The notes: a model not told the origin generated them from the letters alone. Counted from the stretch's first letter, positions 9,131-19,221 are shown. The stretch is 64,000 nucleotides of DNA from Bacteroidales bacterium UBA3754 (GCA_002371705.1 DFGI01000051.1:7111-71110); one strand, 5' to 3'. Program-made: numbers and translations.

Positions 9131-10078
9131 CTACACAAACAGAGAATCAATAAAATCTTTCTTGTTGAAGAATTGCAAATCGTCAATTCCTTCGCCTACG
9201 CCGATGTATTTCACTGGAATTTTGAATTGGTCGGAAATGCCAATCACCACGCCACCTTTTGCCGTACCGTCAAGTTTGGTGAGAGCCAAGGCATTGACTT
9301 CGGTCGCTTTGGTGAATTGTTTCGCCTGTTCAAACGCATTTTGACCAGTAGAAGCATCAAGCACAAGAAGAATTTCGTGTGGAGCTTCGGGAATCAACTT
9401 TTGCATTACACGTTTGATTTTCGTCAACTCGTTCATTAAGTTGACTTTATTGTGCAAACGGCCAGCTGTGTCAATAATCACCACATCGGCGTCGTTCGCC
9501 ATTGCGGAGTTGAGCGTGTCGTACGCCACAGAAGCCGGGTCGGAGCCCATTTGCTGCTTAATAAGAGGAACTTGCACCCGTTCTGCCCACACTTCAAGTT
9601 GCTCGATTGCTGCCGCACGGAACGTATCGGCTGCTCCAAGATATACTTTCTTGCCAGCCGCTTTGAATTTAGCCGCTAACTTTCCAATTGTAGTGGTTTT
9701 TCCAACGCCATTCACCCCTACCACCATTATTACGTATGGTTTTGTAGGCACGTCAAGGAAATTTTCGGACACATCGTTGTCGTTTTCAGCAAGCAGTCCC
9801 ATAATTTCCTCACGGAGAATCGTTTGTAATTCGTCGGTACCAATAAACTTGTCACGGGCAACACGATTTTCAATGCGTTCAATAATCCGCAATGTGGTGT
9901 CAACGCCCACATCGGATGTGATAAGCACTTCCTCAAGATTATCGAGCACTTCGTCATCAACCTTTGATTTACCAGCAACCAAACGGGTGATTTTTTTTAA
10001 AACAGACTCTTTCGTCTTTTCCAAACCCTTGTCGAGCGCTTCCTTCTTTCCGCTTTTAAATAAATCAAATAATCCCAT
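9131..10078 (-). CDS. ftsY: Signal recognition particle receptor FtsY
   Basis: A 315-residue SRP-type GTPase that receives ribosome-SRP complexes at the inner membrane. The G1 loop GVNGVGKTT is at 121-129, then the DTFRAAA segment, DTAGR and LTKLDGTAKGG. The N domain begins almost at the start, so the acidic A domain of Proteobacteria is absent, as usual in Bacteroidetes. It may have its own promoter: GTTG, 19 bases, TACATTG just upstream on the minus strand, overlapping the terminator of the ribosomal block. Confidence 0.95.
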   Translation of the reverse strand: MGLFDLFKSGKKEALDKGLEKTKESVLKKITRLVAGKSKVDDEVLDNLEEVLITSDVGVDTTLRIIERIENRVARDKFIGTDELQTILREEIMGLLAENDNDVSENFLDVPTKPYVIMVVGVNGVGKTTTIGKLAAKFKAAGKKVYLGAADTFRAAAIEQLEVWAERVQVPLIKQQMGSDPASVAYDTLNSAMANDADVVIIDTAGRLHNKVNLMNELTKIKRVMQKLIPEAPHEILLVLDASTGQNAFEQAKQFTKATEVNALALTKLDGTAKGGVVIGISDQFKIPVKYIGVGEGIDDLQFFNKKDFIDSLFV

Positions 10079-10126
10079 GACGTTTATTTTTTCGCAATGT
10101 ACAAATTTTCAACTAATTAGCAACAA

Positions 10127-10156
10127 AAAAGCCTCATCATAATTGACAAGGCTTTT
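10127..10156 (-). terminator. Terminator between the DUF4295 gene and ftsY
   Basis: AAAAGCCT (10127-10134) pairs with AGGCTTTT (10149-10156). On the minus strand the stem runs into a T-rich stretch. It should end most transcripts of rpmB-rpmG-DUF4295 before ftsY. Confidence 0.6.
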
Positions 10157-10177
10157 AACGTGTTTATGTAAGAAATC

Positions 10178-10336
10178 TTATTTCTTATTCAAATATGCTT
10201 GAACCTCGCTGTTAGGAACGATTTCTTCTGTAAAGATATACGCACCTGTTTTTTGCGATTTCACAGATTTTATAACTTTTGTGAAATCTTTACCTGCACC
10301 TTTTTCGTGAAGAGTTGCAACTACTTTCTTTGCCAT
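10178..10336 (-). CDS. DUF4295 small protein (ribosome-linked)
   Basis: A 52-residue Lys-rich protein (begins MAKKVVATLHEKGAGKDF, ends in VQAYLNKK). It matches the DUF4295 family, which sits next to rpmG in Bacteroidetes. Its neighbours on the same strand are rpmG (9 bases upstream) and rpmB, so a ribosome-related role is likely but unproven. Confidence 0.85.
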   Translation of the reverse strand: MAKKVVATLHEKGAGKDFTKVIKSVKSQKTGAYIFTEEIVPNSEVQAYLNKK

Positions 10337-10345
10337 AATTCAGTA

Positions 10346-10528
10346 TTATTTTATTTCTCTGTGAACAGTTACTTTTCTTAAGTATGGATTGTATTTTTTC
10401 ATCTCCAATCTATCAGGAACATTTTTACGATTCTTTGTCGTGATATAACGAGACATTCCTGGAACACCGCTTTCCTTTTGCTCTGTGCATTCAAGAATAA
10501 CTTGTACTCTATTTCCTTTCTTTGCCAT
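10346..10528 (-). CDS. rpmG: 50S ribosomal protein bL33
   Basis: A 60-residue protein with the bL33 pattern ([32 protein letters not shown]). Only one Cys is left, so this is the zinc-free form. It lies between rpmB and the DUF4295 gene in one operon. Confidence 0.95.
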   Translation of the reverse strand: MAKKGNRVQVILECTEQKESGVPGMSRYITTKNRKNVPDRLEMKKYNPYLRKVTVHREIK

Positions 10529-10539
10529 TGCTGTTAGTA

Positions 10540-10782
10540 TTAATAGTTTTGAATATATCCTTTTGCTTTTGCATCTTTAAGAGCTTGGCTCAAACCTTTC
10601 TTACTGATAGTTCTAATTCCATTAGCCGAAACACGAAGTGTTATCCATCTATCCTCTTCTGCCAAATAGAATTTCTTTTCTCTTAAGTTTACATCAAAAA
10701 CTCGTTTCGTCTTTGCGTTTGAGTGAGAGACATTGTTTCCGCTCATCGCTCTCTTTCCTGTGATTTGACAAATTCTATACAT
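10540..10782 (-). CDS. rpmB: 50S ribosomal protein bL28
   Basis: An 80-residue bL28 with the opening [17 protein letters not shown] and the following Lys/Arg-rich strand ([10 protein letters not shown]). The Cys set of the zinc-binding form is absent. First gene of the small ribosomal block; it is divergent from the glycosyltransferase gene with a 233-base spacer that shows nothing else. Confidence 0.95.
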   Translation of the reverse strand: MYRICQITGKRAMSGNNVSHSNAKTKRVFDVNLREKKFYLAEEDRWITLRVSANGIRTISKKGLSQALKDAKAKGYIQNY

Positions 10783-11015
10783 TGTATTCTACTTATTTGC
10801 TATTTGTACTAGTACCTCTTAAATTGGGTTGCAAAATAACTGAAAAAATTTCAAATAAAAAAATATCTATCCAAGATTTTTTTGAAGAAATATTTCTGCG
10901 CCGTTTTCGAGGTCATACATATTATATATAGTACGTTTTGACTGAAAGAATTCCACAGCAACAAACGTATTTGCAAATAAATTTCTATTTTTGTAGAAAG
11001 ATTGATTTTGAAAAC

Positions 11016-11954
11016 ATGCAAATTTCTGTTGTAATTTCGCTCCTCAACGAAGCTGAGTCCTTACGGGAACTCACGGAGTGGATTCATAAAGTAATGACAG
11101 CCAACAACTTCTCATACGAAGTTATTTTTATTGACGACGGCAGTACCGACAATTCGTGGGAAGTTATTACCGACTTGTCGAAACAATACGAACAAGTTAA
11201 AGCTATTCGGTTCCGTAGAAATTATGGTAAATCTGCGGGATTATACAAAGGTTTTGAAAAAGCGGAAGGCGACGTGGTAATCACAATGGATGCGGATTTG
11301 CAGGACTCGCCCGACGAAATTCCTGAACTATACCGAATGATTACCGAAGAAGGCTACGACCTTGTCTCGGGCTGGAAAAAGAAACGTTACGACCCTGTGC
11401 TGACCAAAAACCTTCCCAGCAAGTTGTACAACGCAACTGTCCGCCTTATGACGGGCATCAAGCTCCACGACTTCAACTGCGGCCTGAAAGCCTACAAGAA
11501 AAAAGTGGTGAAAAGTATTGAAGTGTATGGCGAAATGCATCGTTACGTGCCTGTACTCGCACAATGGGCTGGTTTTAAGAAAATAGGCGAAAAAGTGGTC
11601 ATTCACCAAGAACGGAAATACGGCGTTTCAAAATTCGGTATCGAACGCTTTATCCGTGGACCACTCGACCTTATGTCGGTAATGTTTATCTCGCGGTTCA
11701 GCAAACGCCCTATGCACTTTTTCGGATCAATTGGAATGATTAATTTCTTGATTGGTTTCATCATTTTGATTTACCTTTCATATATGAAATTCATTCATTT
11801 ACAATATAATATGACACAAAGACCATTGTTTTACCTTGGTATTGTGTGCCTCATTTTAGGAACCCAGCTGTTTTTGACAGGATTCCTGGCAGAATTGATT
11901 TCGCGTTCTTCATCGAACAGAAACGAATACTTATGTGACGAGTTTATAAAATAA
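11016..11954 (+). CDS. GT2 polyprenyl-phosphate glycosyltransferase (GtrB/DPM-like)
   Basis: A 312-residue family 2 glycosyltransferase. It has the GT-A fold with FIDDGSTDNSW and the metal-binding MDADLQDSPDE motif, then two C-terminal transmembrane helices (around FFGSIGMINFLIGFIILIY and the next hydrophobic segment near 275-300). This layout matches GtrB/ArnC/DPM1 enzymes that load a sugar onto polyprenyl phosphate. The start at 11016 is chosen over a longer TTG at 10938 because the domain begins at MQISVVISLLNE and a -7 box TATTTTTG (10986-10993) lies within the longer form. The sugar is unknown. Confidence 0.88.
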   Translation: MQISVVISLLNEAESLRELTEWIHKVMTANNFSYEVIFIDDGSTDNSWEVITDLSKQYEQVKAIRFRRNYGKSAGLYKGFEKAEGDVVITMDADLQDSPDEIPELYRMITEEGYDLVSGWKKKRYDPVLTKNLPSKLYNATVRLMTGIKLHDFNCGLKAYKKKVVKSIEVYGEMHRYVPVLAQWAGFKKIGEKVVIHQERKYGVSKFGIERFIRGPLDLMSVMFISRFSKRPMHFFGSIGMINFLIGFIILIYLSYMKFIHLQYNMTQRPLFYLGIVCLILGTQLFLTGFLAELISRSSSNRNEYLCDEFIK

Positions 11955-11960
11955 TCATCT

Positions 11961-13274
11961 ATGGATTTCACTATCAAGACATTAGGAAAATGTAAAATCA
12001 AATCGCCGCTTCAACTTTCAAAAGTTAAGGGCGACGGCATCTACGACTATGTGGAAGACGGCGCGCGCGTGCTGTATTCTTCATCGGTTGAGGAAGTTGA
12101 ACATTGCATCAAAAACAATCTTCCATTGGATTCGTTCGAAAAACCCGGTCCAAAGGAATACATTTATTTCGATCCCTCAAAAACAAAGGTGGCGATTATC
12201 ACGTGCGGTGGTCTCTGCCCTGGTCTGAACAACGTTATCCGTGGTTTGGTGAATCATTTGTGGAACCGTTACGGCGTGACAAACATTGTGGGAATTCAAT
12301 ACGGCTACGCAGGTTTGAACCCCGACAACAAGCTGCCATTCATCAACTTAACGCCTGATTTGGTTGACGACATCCACAAGGACGGCGGCTCCATGCTCGG
12401 GTCGTCGCGCGGCGAACAACCTATCGACGTGGTGGTTGACACTCTCGAACGCAACAACATCAACATTCTGTTTTGCGTTGGTGGCGACGGCACTCTACGA
12501 GGCGCACACGCCATTTACGAGGAAATAGAGAAAAGAGGACTGAAAATTTCTGTTGCGGGCGTACCAAAAACTATTGACAACGACATCAATTTCATTGAAA
12601 AATCATTTGGCTTTGAATCAGCATTCGCCGCAGCCCAGGCAATTATCCTGAATGCGCACTACGAGGCAAAAGGCGCGCAAAACGGCGTGGCGCTCGTAAA
12701 ACTGATGGGACGCGACTCTGGATTTATCGCGGCAAGCACCGCCCTGGCCGTTCCCGATGTGAACTACTGCTTGATTCCCGAAGTGGAATTTTCATTGGAA
12801 AACAAACAAAAAACGGGATTCCTCAATGTGTTGGAAAAACGTTTGGAACGCAAGAGCCATGCGGTGATTGTGGTTGCCGAAGGCGCTGGTCAAAACTTCT
12901 TCAAAGGCGAACGAAAAAAAGACGCTTCGGGAAATCTGCTCCACGAAGATATTGGCGTGTTCCTGAAAAACCAGATAACTGATTATTTCAAGAAGAAAAA
13001 AATTCCAATCAGCGTGAAATATATCGATCCAAGCTACATCATCCGAAGCATTCCTGCTAATGCAAACGACAGCAAATTCTGCGAACAGCTCACTCATTGT
13101 GCCGTACATGCGGCTATGGCTGGACGCACCGACTTTGTTATTGGAAATTGGAATGGATCGTTCACTTTGCTTCCGATTGGAATTGCAACTTCGTCACGTA
13201 AGAAAATACATCCCGAAAGTGAATTTTGGTGGAACGTGGTGGAAGCTACAGGACAACCAATGAATATGAAGTAA
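11961..13274 (+). CDS. pfkA: 6-phosphofructokinase, long (group III-like) form
   Basis: A 437-residue phosphofructokinase of glycolysis. Substrate motifs are GGDGT at 174-178 and PKTIDND at 202-208, with an N-terminal extension of about 70 residues. Gly in GGDGT is the mark of ATP use, while Lys in PKTIDND is the residue seen in PPi enzymes and in some long ATP enzymes such as those of trypanosomes. ATP use is the more likely reading. murI begins directly after the stop (TAAATG). Confidence 0.88.
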   Translation: MDFTIKTLGKCKIKSPLQLSKVKGDGIYDYVEDGARVLYSSSVEEVEHCIKNNLPLDSFEKPGPKEYIYFDPSKTKVAIITCGGLCPGLNNVIRGLVNHLWNRYGVTNIVGIQYGYAGLNPDNKLPFINLTPDLVDDIHKDGGSMLGSSRGEQPIDVVVDTLERNNINILFCVGGDGTLRGAHAIYEEIEKRGLKISVAGVPKTIDNDINFIEKSFGFESAFAAAQAIILNAHYEAKGAQNGVALVKLMGRDSGFIAASTALAVPDVNYCLIPEVEFSLENKQKTGFLNVLEKRLERKSHAVIVVAEGAGQNFFKGERKKDASGNLLHEDIGVFLKNQITDYFKKKKIPISVKYIDPSYIIRSIPANANDSKFCEQLTHCAVHAAMAGRTDFVIGNWNGSFTLLPIGIATSSRKKIHPESEFWWNVVEATGQPMNMK

Positions 13275-14102
13275 ATGACAGAACGTCAATATAATATAGG
13301 TGTTTTTGATTCAGGATTCGGCGGACTTTCCATTTTGAAGGAAATCCGTCGAATACTTCCCGAATATTCCTATATTTATCTCGGCGACAACGCCCGTGCG
13401 CCATACGGTACACGCTCGTTTGAAACTGTTTACCGCTATACGCTCGAAGCTGTCACAAAATTGTTTGAAATGGAGTGCAGTCTTATCATCATCGCTTGCA
13501 ACACCGCATCGGCAAAGGCGCTCCGAAACATTCAACAACGGAATCTGCACGATTTCGGCGACAATAAACGGGTGCTTGGCATCATCCGTCCGTGTACCGA
13601 AATTGCCAACACATTCACCAAAAACAACAATTTAGGAATTGTGGCAACCAAAGGAACCGTCACTTCAAAATCCTACGAAATTGAAATCCGAAAATTTTTC
13701 CCAAACATACAAATTACCGCCCACGCTTGTCCTATGTGGGTTCCAATAGTGGAAAACGGGGAATACGCCTCTGATGGCGCTGATTTTTTTGTAAAAAAGG
13801 AAATTGATGCGTTGTTAACGGAAAATCCCAATATTGACGCTTTATTATTAGGCTGCACACATTATCCCTTGTTGTTGCCCAAAATCAGAAAATACCTGCC
13901 TGAACATATTGCCATAGTCCAACAAGGTGAAATTGTGGCACATAGCCTGCAACAATATTTGCAAAAACACACAGCATTGGAGGCAAGCCTCAAGAAAAAC
14001 GGAGCAATCACATTCTACACCACCGATTCGCAGGAATCATTCAGCGCCATTGGCAGTCATTTTCTAAGCGAAACCATTCAGGCTCAGCAAATTCAGCTAT
14101 AA
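13275..14102 (+). CDS. murI: Glutamate racemase MurI
   Basis: A 275-residue cofactor-free racemase that supplies D-Glu for peptidoglycan. The two catalytic cysteines are C75 (ACNTASA) and C194 (LLGCTHYPL); the N-terminal FDSGFGGLS and GDNARAPYG motifs are present. It abuts pfkA with no spacer and converges on a lipoprotein gene. Confidence 0.95.
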   Translation: MTERQYNIGVFDSGFGGLSILKEIRRILPEYSYIYLGDNARAPYGTRSFETVYRYTLEAVTKLFEMECSLIIIACNTASAKALRNIQQRNLHDFGDNKRVLGIIRPCTEIANTFTKNNNLGIVATKGTVTSKSYEIEIRKFFPNIQITAHACPMWVPIVENGEYASDGADFFVKKEIDALLTENPNIDALLLGCTHYPLLLPKIRKYLPEHIAIVQQGEIVAHSLQQYLQKHTALEASLKKNGAITFYTTDSQESFSAIGSHFLSETIQAQQIQL

Positions 14103-14109
14103 TTAACCG

Positions 14110-14619
14110 CTATTTCGCATCATAATGCGGCGAAATGTTCCATTTTCCATTAAACAGCAATGAAAAATCGCCAGATGTCAATGCAAAATAATGTGTACCA
14201 ATACGTTCCGAAAAATTCTTACGATTATATTCCGCAACAACGTGTTGCATCAATTCTTCATTCGACGCAAAATGAATATTGAATTCCGGAATATCTTTTA
14301 TAGTTGGAAACAACAAATACGTTCCTTTATAGTTCATAATCAGCGAAGTATCGTTTTCCAAAGGAATTTCATAGCACAAATGTTCGAAACTTTCAAATTG
14401 GTAGTGAAGAATCAGCAATGAATCTTCTATGCTGAATGTTCCTTTTTCATTGAATTCCGCGCCCACAGCGCTTTTCGCATTATACACAAATGTTCCGTTT
14501 GTGTCAAGAGTAAGTGTCACTTCGCTTATATCGGACTTTTTTTGGAAAACAATAGGATTTTTATGGCTGCAAGCTGTAATTAGGAACGCCATCAATCCAA
14601 AATATAGAAACGTACGCAT
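14110..14619 (-). CDS. Small lipoprotein, unknown function
   Basis: A 169-residue predicted lipoprotein: signal MRTFLYFGLMAFLITAC with lipobox Cys at 17. The start at 14619 is chosen because longer in-frame versions have no signal peptide. The mature part has a strand-rich section with TLTLDTNGTFVYNAK and KGTFSIEDSLLILHY, like the short lipocalin-type repeats of Bacteroidetes lipoproteins. No family is recognised with confidence. It is divergent from the TonB receptor gene. Confidence 0.75.
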   Translation of the reverse strand: MRTFLYFGLMAFLITACSHKNPIVFQKKSDISEVTLTLDTNGTFVYNAKSAVGAEFNEKGTFSIEDSLLILHYQFESFEHLCYEIPLENDTSLIMNYKGTYLLFPTIKDIPEFNIHFASNEELMQHVVAEYNRKNFSERIGTHYFALTSGDFSLLFNGKWNISPHYDAK

Positions 14620-14715
14620 AATTATTTTTTTTACAAAAGTACATTTTTTTCGATATTGGACAGTTTGCCACAATTTAAATTGCAGATTATCGTTTTCCAC
14701 AACTACAAATATGTG

Positions 14716-14723
14716 TATTTTTG
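14716..14723 (+). promoter_or_regulatory. Housekeeping -7 box of the TonB receptor operon
   Basis: TATTTTTG lies 4 bases before the ATG at 14728, with a TTTT at 14693-14696 19 bases upstream in the -33 position. This predicts a leaderless or almost leaderless transcript and supports the start at 14728. Confidence 0.5.
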
Positions 14724-14727
14724 CGGA

Positions 14728-17127
14728 ATGAAACACGTTGTTCTAATAGTTTTTCTGTGTTTGGCGAACAGCATTTTTGCCCAGCAAATGGGAACGCTAC
14801 GCGGAACCATCACCGACGCGCACGGACAAGCAGTTGCGCTGGTTTCGGTGAGTTGCGCGGAAAGCAACACGTCCTCATTGAGCAAAGACAACGGAACCTA
14901 CCAAATTGAGATTCCGCTGAACAAGCCTTGTACCGTGTATTTCAACAAAATTGGCTATCACGAACATGCGGCGAATGTTACACTGACAACAGCAACAAAA
15001 ATTTATTCTCCTTCGTTGAAAATTAACGCGTTAGACATTCCCAAAGTTAAAATCACCTACAACAACGACGCGGAGGAAAATACTACGTCTATTTCTTCGG
15101 AAAAAGCCGAAGCAATTGCTGGACTTTCCATTTCGGGCATTGAAGGCGGATTAAAAACATTCGCCGGCGTAAATTCCAAATCGGAAATGAGTTCGCAGTA
15201 TTCGGTCCGTGGCGGCAGTTACGACGAAAATTTGGTGTATGTGAACGGCGTTCCCGCTTTCAAGCCGTCAATTGCCCGCTCCGACAAACAAGAAGGACTG
15301 AGCATTATCAACCCATATATGATTGAAAATATAGAATTTTCGAGCGGCGGATTTGATATTTGCTACGGCGACAAAATGTCGAGCGTGCTCAACGTGACCT
15401 ACAAGGACGTGGAAGAATTTCATATACAGGCAGATGCGAGTTTTATGGACGCAAATGTGACAGTGCAGGGAATCAATAAATCGCACAAAGTCAGCATTTT
15501 GTCGGGAGTGCGTTACAAAAACACGTCACTCGTGCTGAAAACACTCGATGAAACTGGCGAATACAAACCTGTTTTCTACGATTTTCAAAGTTTGCTGAAA
15601 TACAAAATTAATCCCAAAGCCACGCTTTCGTATTGGATTTACGGAGCGAACAACACATATTCGTTCCTTCCCGACAAACGCGTAACCGATTTTGGCAGCC
15701 AAACCCAATCGTATAAAATGACGATTTATTTCGAGGGCGAGGAGAAATATATGTACCAAAATATTGGCAATTCCCTTTCGCTCAACTATCGTCCAACTGA
15801 ACGAACAACAATGGATTTCAAGGCATTGTATTACCACGCCACCGAAAATGAAACCTTCGACATTCTCAGCCAATACCGCCTAAGCGAAAGTTTCAGCAAT
15901 GGCGAGCAGTTAGTGGAAGATTCCACAGCGTTGTTGGCTGTGGGAAGTTTTTTGGAACATGGACGGAACAAACTGATAACCAACAATATAACCGCGATGC
16001 ACGATGGTAAGCACATTGTAGGAACCACCACATTGCATTGGGGATGCTCCGTCCGCGCATTCGACTACGACGCCCGTTTCAACGAATGGACATTCATCGA
16101 CTCGGCTAATTTCGCTGTCCCTTACAGCGACACAGCCATCACACTGAAAAACACGGCTAATTCCACCATAGAACATACACAAACTATTGGAGCTGCATAT
16201 TTTGGATTTTCCAAACGATTTTATCTCAACAACAATGCTAATTCAAGCATAAAAATTAACGCTGGAATTAGAGCGACTTACGACACATATTCCGAACAAA
16301 TTCTGTGGAATCCACGTATGCGCGTGCAACTCAAGCCAAACCAAGAAAAAAGCAACCGTATCTCGTTCGCCACAGGAATATACTACCAACCTGCCGAAAT
16401 CAAAGAACTTATTGATAAAACGGGACAATTCTACAACAACGTGCCACAACAAAAATCTACTCATTTTGTACTTGGCTACTCGCAGACATTCACGATATGG
16501 GAACGCCCATTTTATTGGACTACTGAACTTTACGCAAAAATTCTTCACAACATCATTCCCTACACCATCGACAATGTTTCCATTTCGTACTTTCCAAATT
16601 TGTGCGCCGACGGCTACATAACTGGTATTGACACGAAACTCAACGGAGAATTTGTTCCTGGCGTTGAATCGTGGGTGAACTTTTCGCTGATGCGCGCCCG
16701 CGAGCACTTATCCGACAATTCTTCGGAGGAAATCCGCCGCGCCAACGACCAACTTCTCAGCACCAGCTTGTTTTTCCAAGATTTTCTGCCTGGCAGCGAA
16801 CGCCTAAAAATGAACCTGACGTTCATTGCCGGCACCAATTTACCTACATCGAATCCAACCGCCACATATAATGAATTCGACGATTTCAAAATTTCTCCAT
16901 ATACCCGTTTAGACATCGGTTTTCTGTATAATCTTATCAATTCGGAAGATACCAATGAGCAAAAAACAATACAAAATCTTGCTCTCGGTTTGGAGATTTT
17001 TAATCTGTTCGACAACGCAAACAAAATTTCTTATTTCTGGATTGAAGATGTGGCAAATAAATATTTTGCAGTTCCTAACTACCTGACATCAAGAAGATTA
17101 AACCTTAAAGTAACGATAAAGATATGA
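14728..17127 (+). CDS. TonB-dependent receptor with carboxypeptidase-regulatory-like domain
   Basis: A 799-residue outer membrane receptor. Signal peptide (ends SIFAQ), then a carboxypeptidase-regulatory-like beta-sandwich (about 22-105, with GTLRGTITDAHGQAV), a plug (around SSQYSVRGGSYDENLVYVNG) and a large barrel ending RRLNLKVTIKI. It lacks a paired SusD gene, so it is not a standard glycan uptake pair. Its stop overlaps the BatA-like gene by 4 bases (ATGA), so both are translated from one message. The ligand is unknown. Confidence 0.85.
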   Translation: MKHVVLIVFLCLANSIFAQQMGTLRGTITDAHGQAVALVSVSCAESNTSSLSKDNGTYQIEIPLNKPCTVYFNKIGYHEHAANVTLTTATKIYSPSLKINALDIPKVKITYNNDAEENTTSISSEKAEAIAGLSISGIEGGLKTFAGVNSKSEMSSQYSVRGGSYDENLVYVNGVPAFKPSIARSDKQEGLSIINPYMIENIEFSSGGFDICYGDKMSSVLNVTYKDVEEFHIQADASFMDANVTVQGINKSHKVSILSGVRYKNTSLVLKTLDETGEYKPVFYDFQSLLKYKINPKATLSYWIYGANNTYSFLPDKRVTDFGSQTQSYKMTIYFEGEEKYMYQNIGNSLSLNYRPTERTTMDFKALYYHATENETFDILSQYRLSESFSNGEQLVEDSTALLAVGSFLEHGRNKLITNNITAMHDGKHIVGTTTLHWGCSVRAFDYDARFNEWTFIDSANFAVPYSDTAITLKNTANSTIEHTQTIGAAYFGFSKRFYLNNNANSSIKINAGIRATYDTYSEQILWNPRMRVQLKPNQEKSNRISFATGIYYQPAEIKELIDKTGQFYNNVPQQKSTHFVLGYSQTFTIWERPFYWTTELYAKILHNIIPYTIDNVSISYFPNLCADGYITGIDTKLNGEFVPGVESWVNFSLMRAREHLSDNSSEEIRRANDQLLSTSLFFQDFLPGSERLKMNLTFIAGTNLPTSNPTATYNEFDDFKISPYTRLDIGFLYNLINSEDTNEQKTIQNLALGLEIFNLFDNANKISYFWIEDVANKYFAVPNYLTSRRLNLKVTIKI

Positions 17128-19211
17128 TAGCGTTCAAACATCCCGAAATACTGTTTGGCCTTCTTGCGATAGCGATTCCCATCATTATCCATCTATTTTC
17201 GTTCCGTACATACAAAAAAGTATATTTTCACTCACTACAGCTAATCAAAAATATACAAATAGAACAAAATAGCACCAAATCTAAACTAAAAGAGCTATTA
17301 CTACTCATTTCGAGAATTGGCCTAATTGCCTGCGTCATTATAGTGTTTGCCCAGCCGTACATTCCAAACGCCGACTCACCTCAATCCCACACATCAGGAG
17401 CAGTAGCAATCTATATCGACAATTCGTTCAGCACACAGGCGGAGTCGGAAAACGGCGTGGTTCTGGAGTTCGAAAAAAAGAAAGCACAGGAAATTGTTGA
17501 CGCGTATCCCAACGACACAAAATTTTTCTTGTTCTCCAACACGGCAAATTCCACGGAACAGTTTTCCCGCACTAGCGAAGAAGTAAAAAATGACATTAGC
17601 GAAATCGCCCCTTCGCCGAATAAAATGCTGTTTTCCGATGTGGTAAAGAAAATGAAATTGTGCCAACACAAAAATGAAATTTTGCTTGACTGCCACATTC
17701 TTTCGGATATGCAAAAACAAACGTTCGACATTCAAACCGTGCAGGATTCCTCTCTCGAAATCACCTACTATCCTTTTGAAAACGGCAAGCCGAACAATAT
17801 TTCCATTGACAGTTGTTACTTCGAAAACATGCAACACATTGCAGGCCAGACGGAAAAAATTATGGTGAAACTTTCCAACAACACCGACGAAACCTTTGCA
17901 AACTTTCCGATAAAATTATTTATAAACGACACACTCCGAGCTCTTTCGTCAGCAACCATCAAACCTCAGTCAATCATTTCTGTACCAATAGAATACAATA
18001 TTTCCACAACGGGAATCATTTCGGGGAAATTAGAAATCGAAGATTATCCGATTTTATACGACAACTCGTATTTCTTTACGTATTTCATTGATAAACAAAT
18101 CAATATCCTCAATATTTACGACAAAACACCAAACAAACACATTAGTGCGTTGTGCAAGCGACAAGAGAATTTCGCCCTCACGCAGCAACCACTTTCGTCA
18201 ATCGACTACTCCACCATAGCCAACTACCCCATCATTATTCTGGACGCACTTCAAAGCATTCCTGCCGGACTTAACGAAGAAATCAAAAAGCTCCGCACGT
18301 TGGGAGCAACCATTGTGTGTATTCCGTCGGAAAATATTGATGTGAATTCCTACAATACATTTTTACAGAACTTTGGATCTCAACGTATTACGACAAAAGA
18401 TACTATTAAAACCGCCATTGAAACACTTGACGAGCGCAACATTATTTTAAAAAATGTGATTGACAAATCGGCAAACTACAATTCCCTGCCATACATAACA
18501 ATGCACTATAAAACTGATAATCAACGAAATAACGCGACAATAACCTTACAGGACAAAGAAGCATTTCTTACCCAAACTTCAGCGAAAAATGCGACCTTAT
18601 TTTTCTTTAATGCGCCATTATCAACCACTTACGGCAATTTTGTGGTGTCACCGCTGTTTGTTGTAGTGTATAATATGTGCATGTACGTATCGTCAACCAA
18701 CGAAATACAAACAACCATAGGCAACACGAGCGAAATATCAACAGCAAAACTCACCACCGACGATGCCCTGCATATTGTGAAACCCGAAAAAAACATCGAC
18801 ATCATTCCGCACTACCGCAACGACATTCAAACAGCAAAAACCATAATCAACCCGATGAATCAAATTACAGAGGCAGGAAACTATACGCTCACTCAAAAAA
18901 ACACACCAATTTCTGGATTGGCATACAATTACGCCAGAAGCGAATCGATTTTTGAATTTTTCACCACCGAGGAATTGCAATCATTTGTTTCGAACACTAA
19001 AAAAATCATACAACCAACGCACGAAATCACAGCGTTACTCAAGGAAACCCGCGAAGGAACGCCACTTTGGAGAATTGTACTTGGAGCGGCTTTATTCTTT
19101 TTAACATGCGAAATTTGCATACTTCTATTTTTCGATAAACTGCTTTTGAAACAAAAAACAAACGAAAAATTTGCAGAAACGGGACAAAAAACTACTTTTG
19201 TATATGAATAA
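17124..19211 (+). CDS. BatA-domain membrane protein with VWA-like segment
   Basis: A 695-residue inner membrane protein. The N-terminal BatA (aerotolerance regulator) domain holds two helices around 5-25 and 55-77 (HPEILFGLLAIAIPIIIHLF). A von Willebrand-like segment follows with a MIDAS-like DNSFS near residue 98, and a last transmembrane helix is near 643-665. Proteins of this type are found beside TonB receptors in Bacteroidetes. Its function is unclear; it is translated with the receptor gene, which it overlaps. Confidence 0.75.
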   Translation: MIAFKHPEILFGLLAIAIPIIIHLFSFRTYKKVYFHSLQLIKNIQIEQNSTKSKLKELLLLISRIGLIACVIIVFAQPYIPNADSPQSHTSGAVAIYIDNSFSTQAESENGVVLEFEKKKAQEIVDAYPNDTKFFLFSNTANSTEQFSRTSEEVKNDISEIAPSPNKMLFSDVVKKMKLCQHKNEILLDCHILSDMQKQTFDIQTVQDSSLEITYYPFENGKPNNISIDSCYFENMQHIAGQTEKIMVKLSNNTDETFANFPIKLFINDTLRALSSATIKPQSIISVPIEYNISTTGIISGKLEIEDYPILYDNSYFFTYFIDKQINILNIYDKTPNKHISALCKRQENFALTQQPLSSIDYSTIANYPIIILDALQSIPAGLNEEIKKLRTLGATIVCIPSENIDVNSYNTFLQNFGSQRITTKDTIKTAIETLDERNIILKNVIDKSANYNSLPYITMHYKTDNQRNNATITLQDKEAFLTQTSAKNATLFFFNAPLSTTYGNFVVSPLFVVVYNMCMYVSSTNEIQTTIGNTSEISTAKLTTDDALHIVKPEKNIDIIPHYRNDIQTAKTIINPMNQITEAGNYTLTQKNTPISGLAYNYARSESIFEFFTTEELQSFVSNTKKIIQPTHEITALLKETREGTPLWRIVLGAALFFLTCEICILLFFDKLLLKQKTNEKFAETGQKTTFVYE
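19170..19200 (+). promoter_or_regulatory. Housekeeping promoter inside the end of the BatA-like gene
   Basis: TTTG (19170-19173), exactly 19 bases, then TACTTTTG (19193-19200): a full match to the Bacteroidetes promoter. It should drive the T9SS type B protein gene separately and favours the start at 19222. Confidence 0.7.
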
Positions 19212-19221
19212 ATTTTCGATA

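Noticed and set aside
9414..10142. Plus-strand open frame of 242 codons opposite ftsY
   Set aside because: Fully antisense to a clear ftsY, with Ser/Thr-rich low-complexity translation and no family pattern.
14728..19211. SusC/SusD-type glycan uptake locus
   Set aside because: The TonB receptor has no SusD partner; the neighbour is a BatA-type membrane protein and no glycan enzymes are near.
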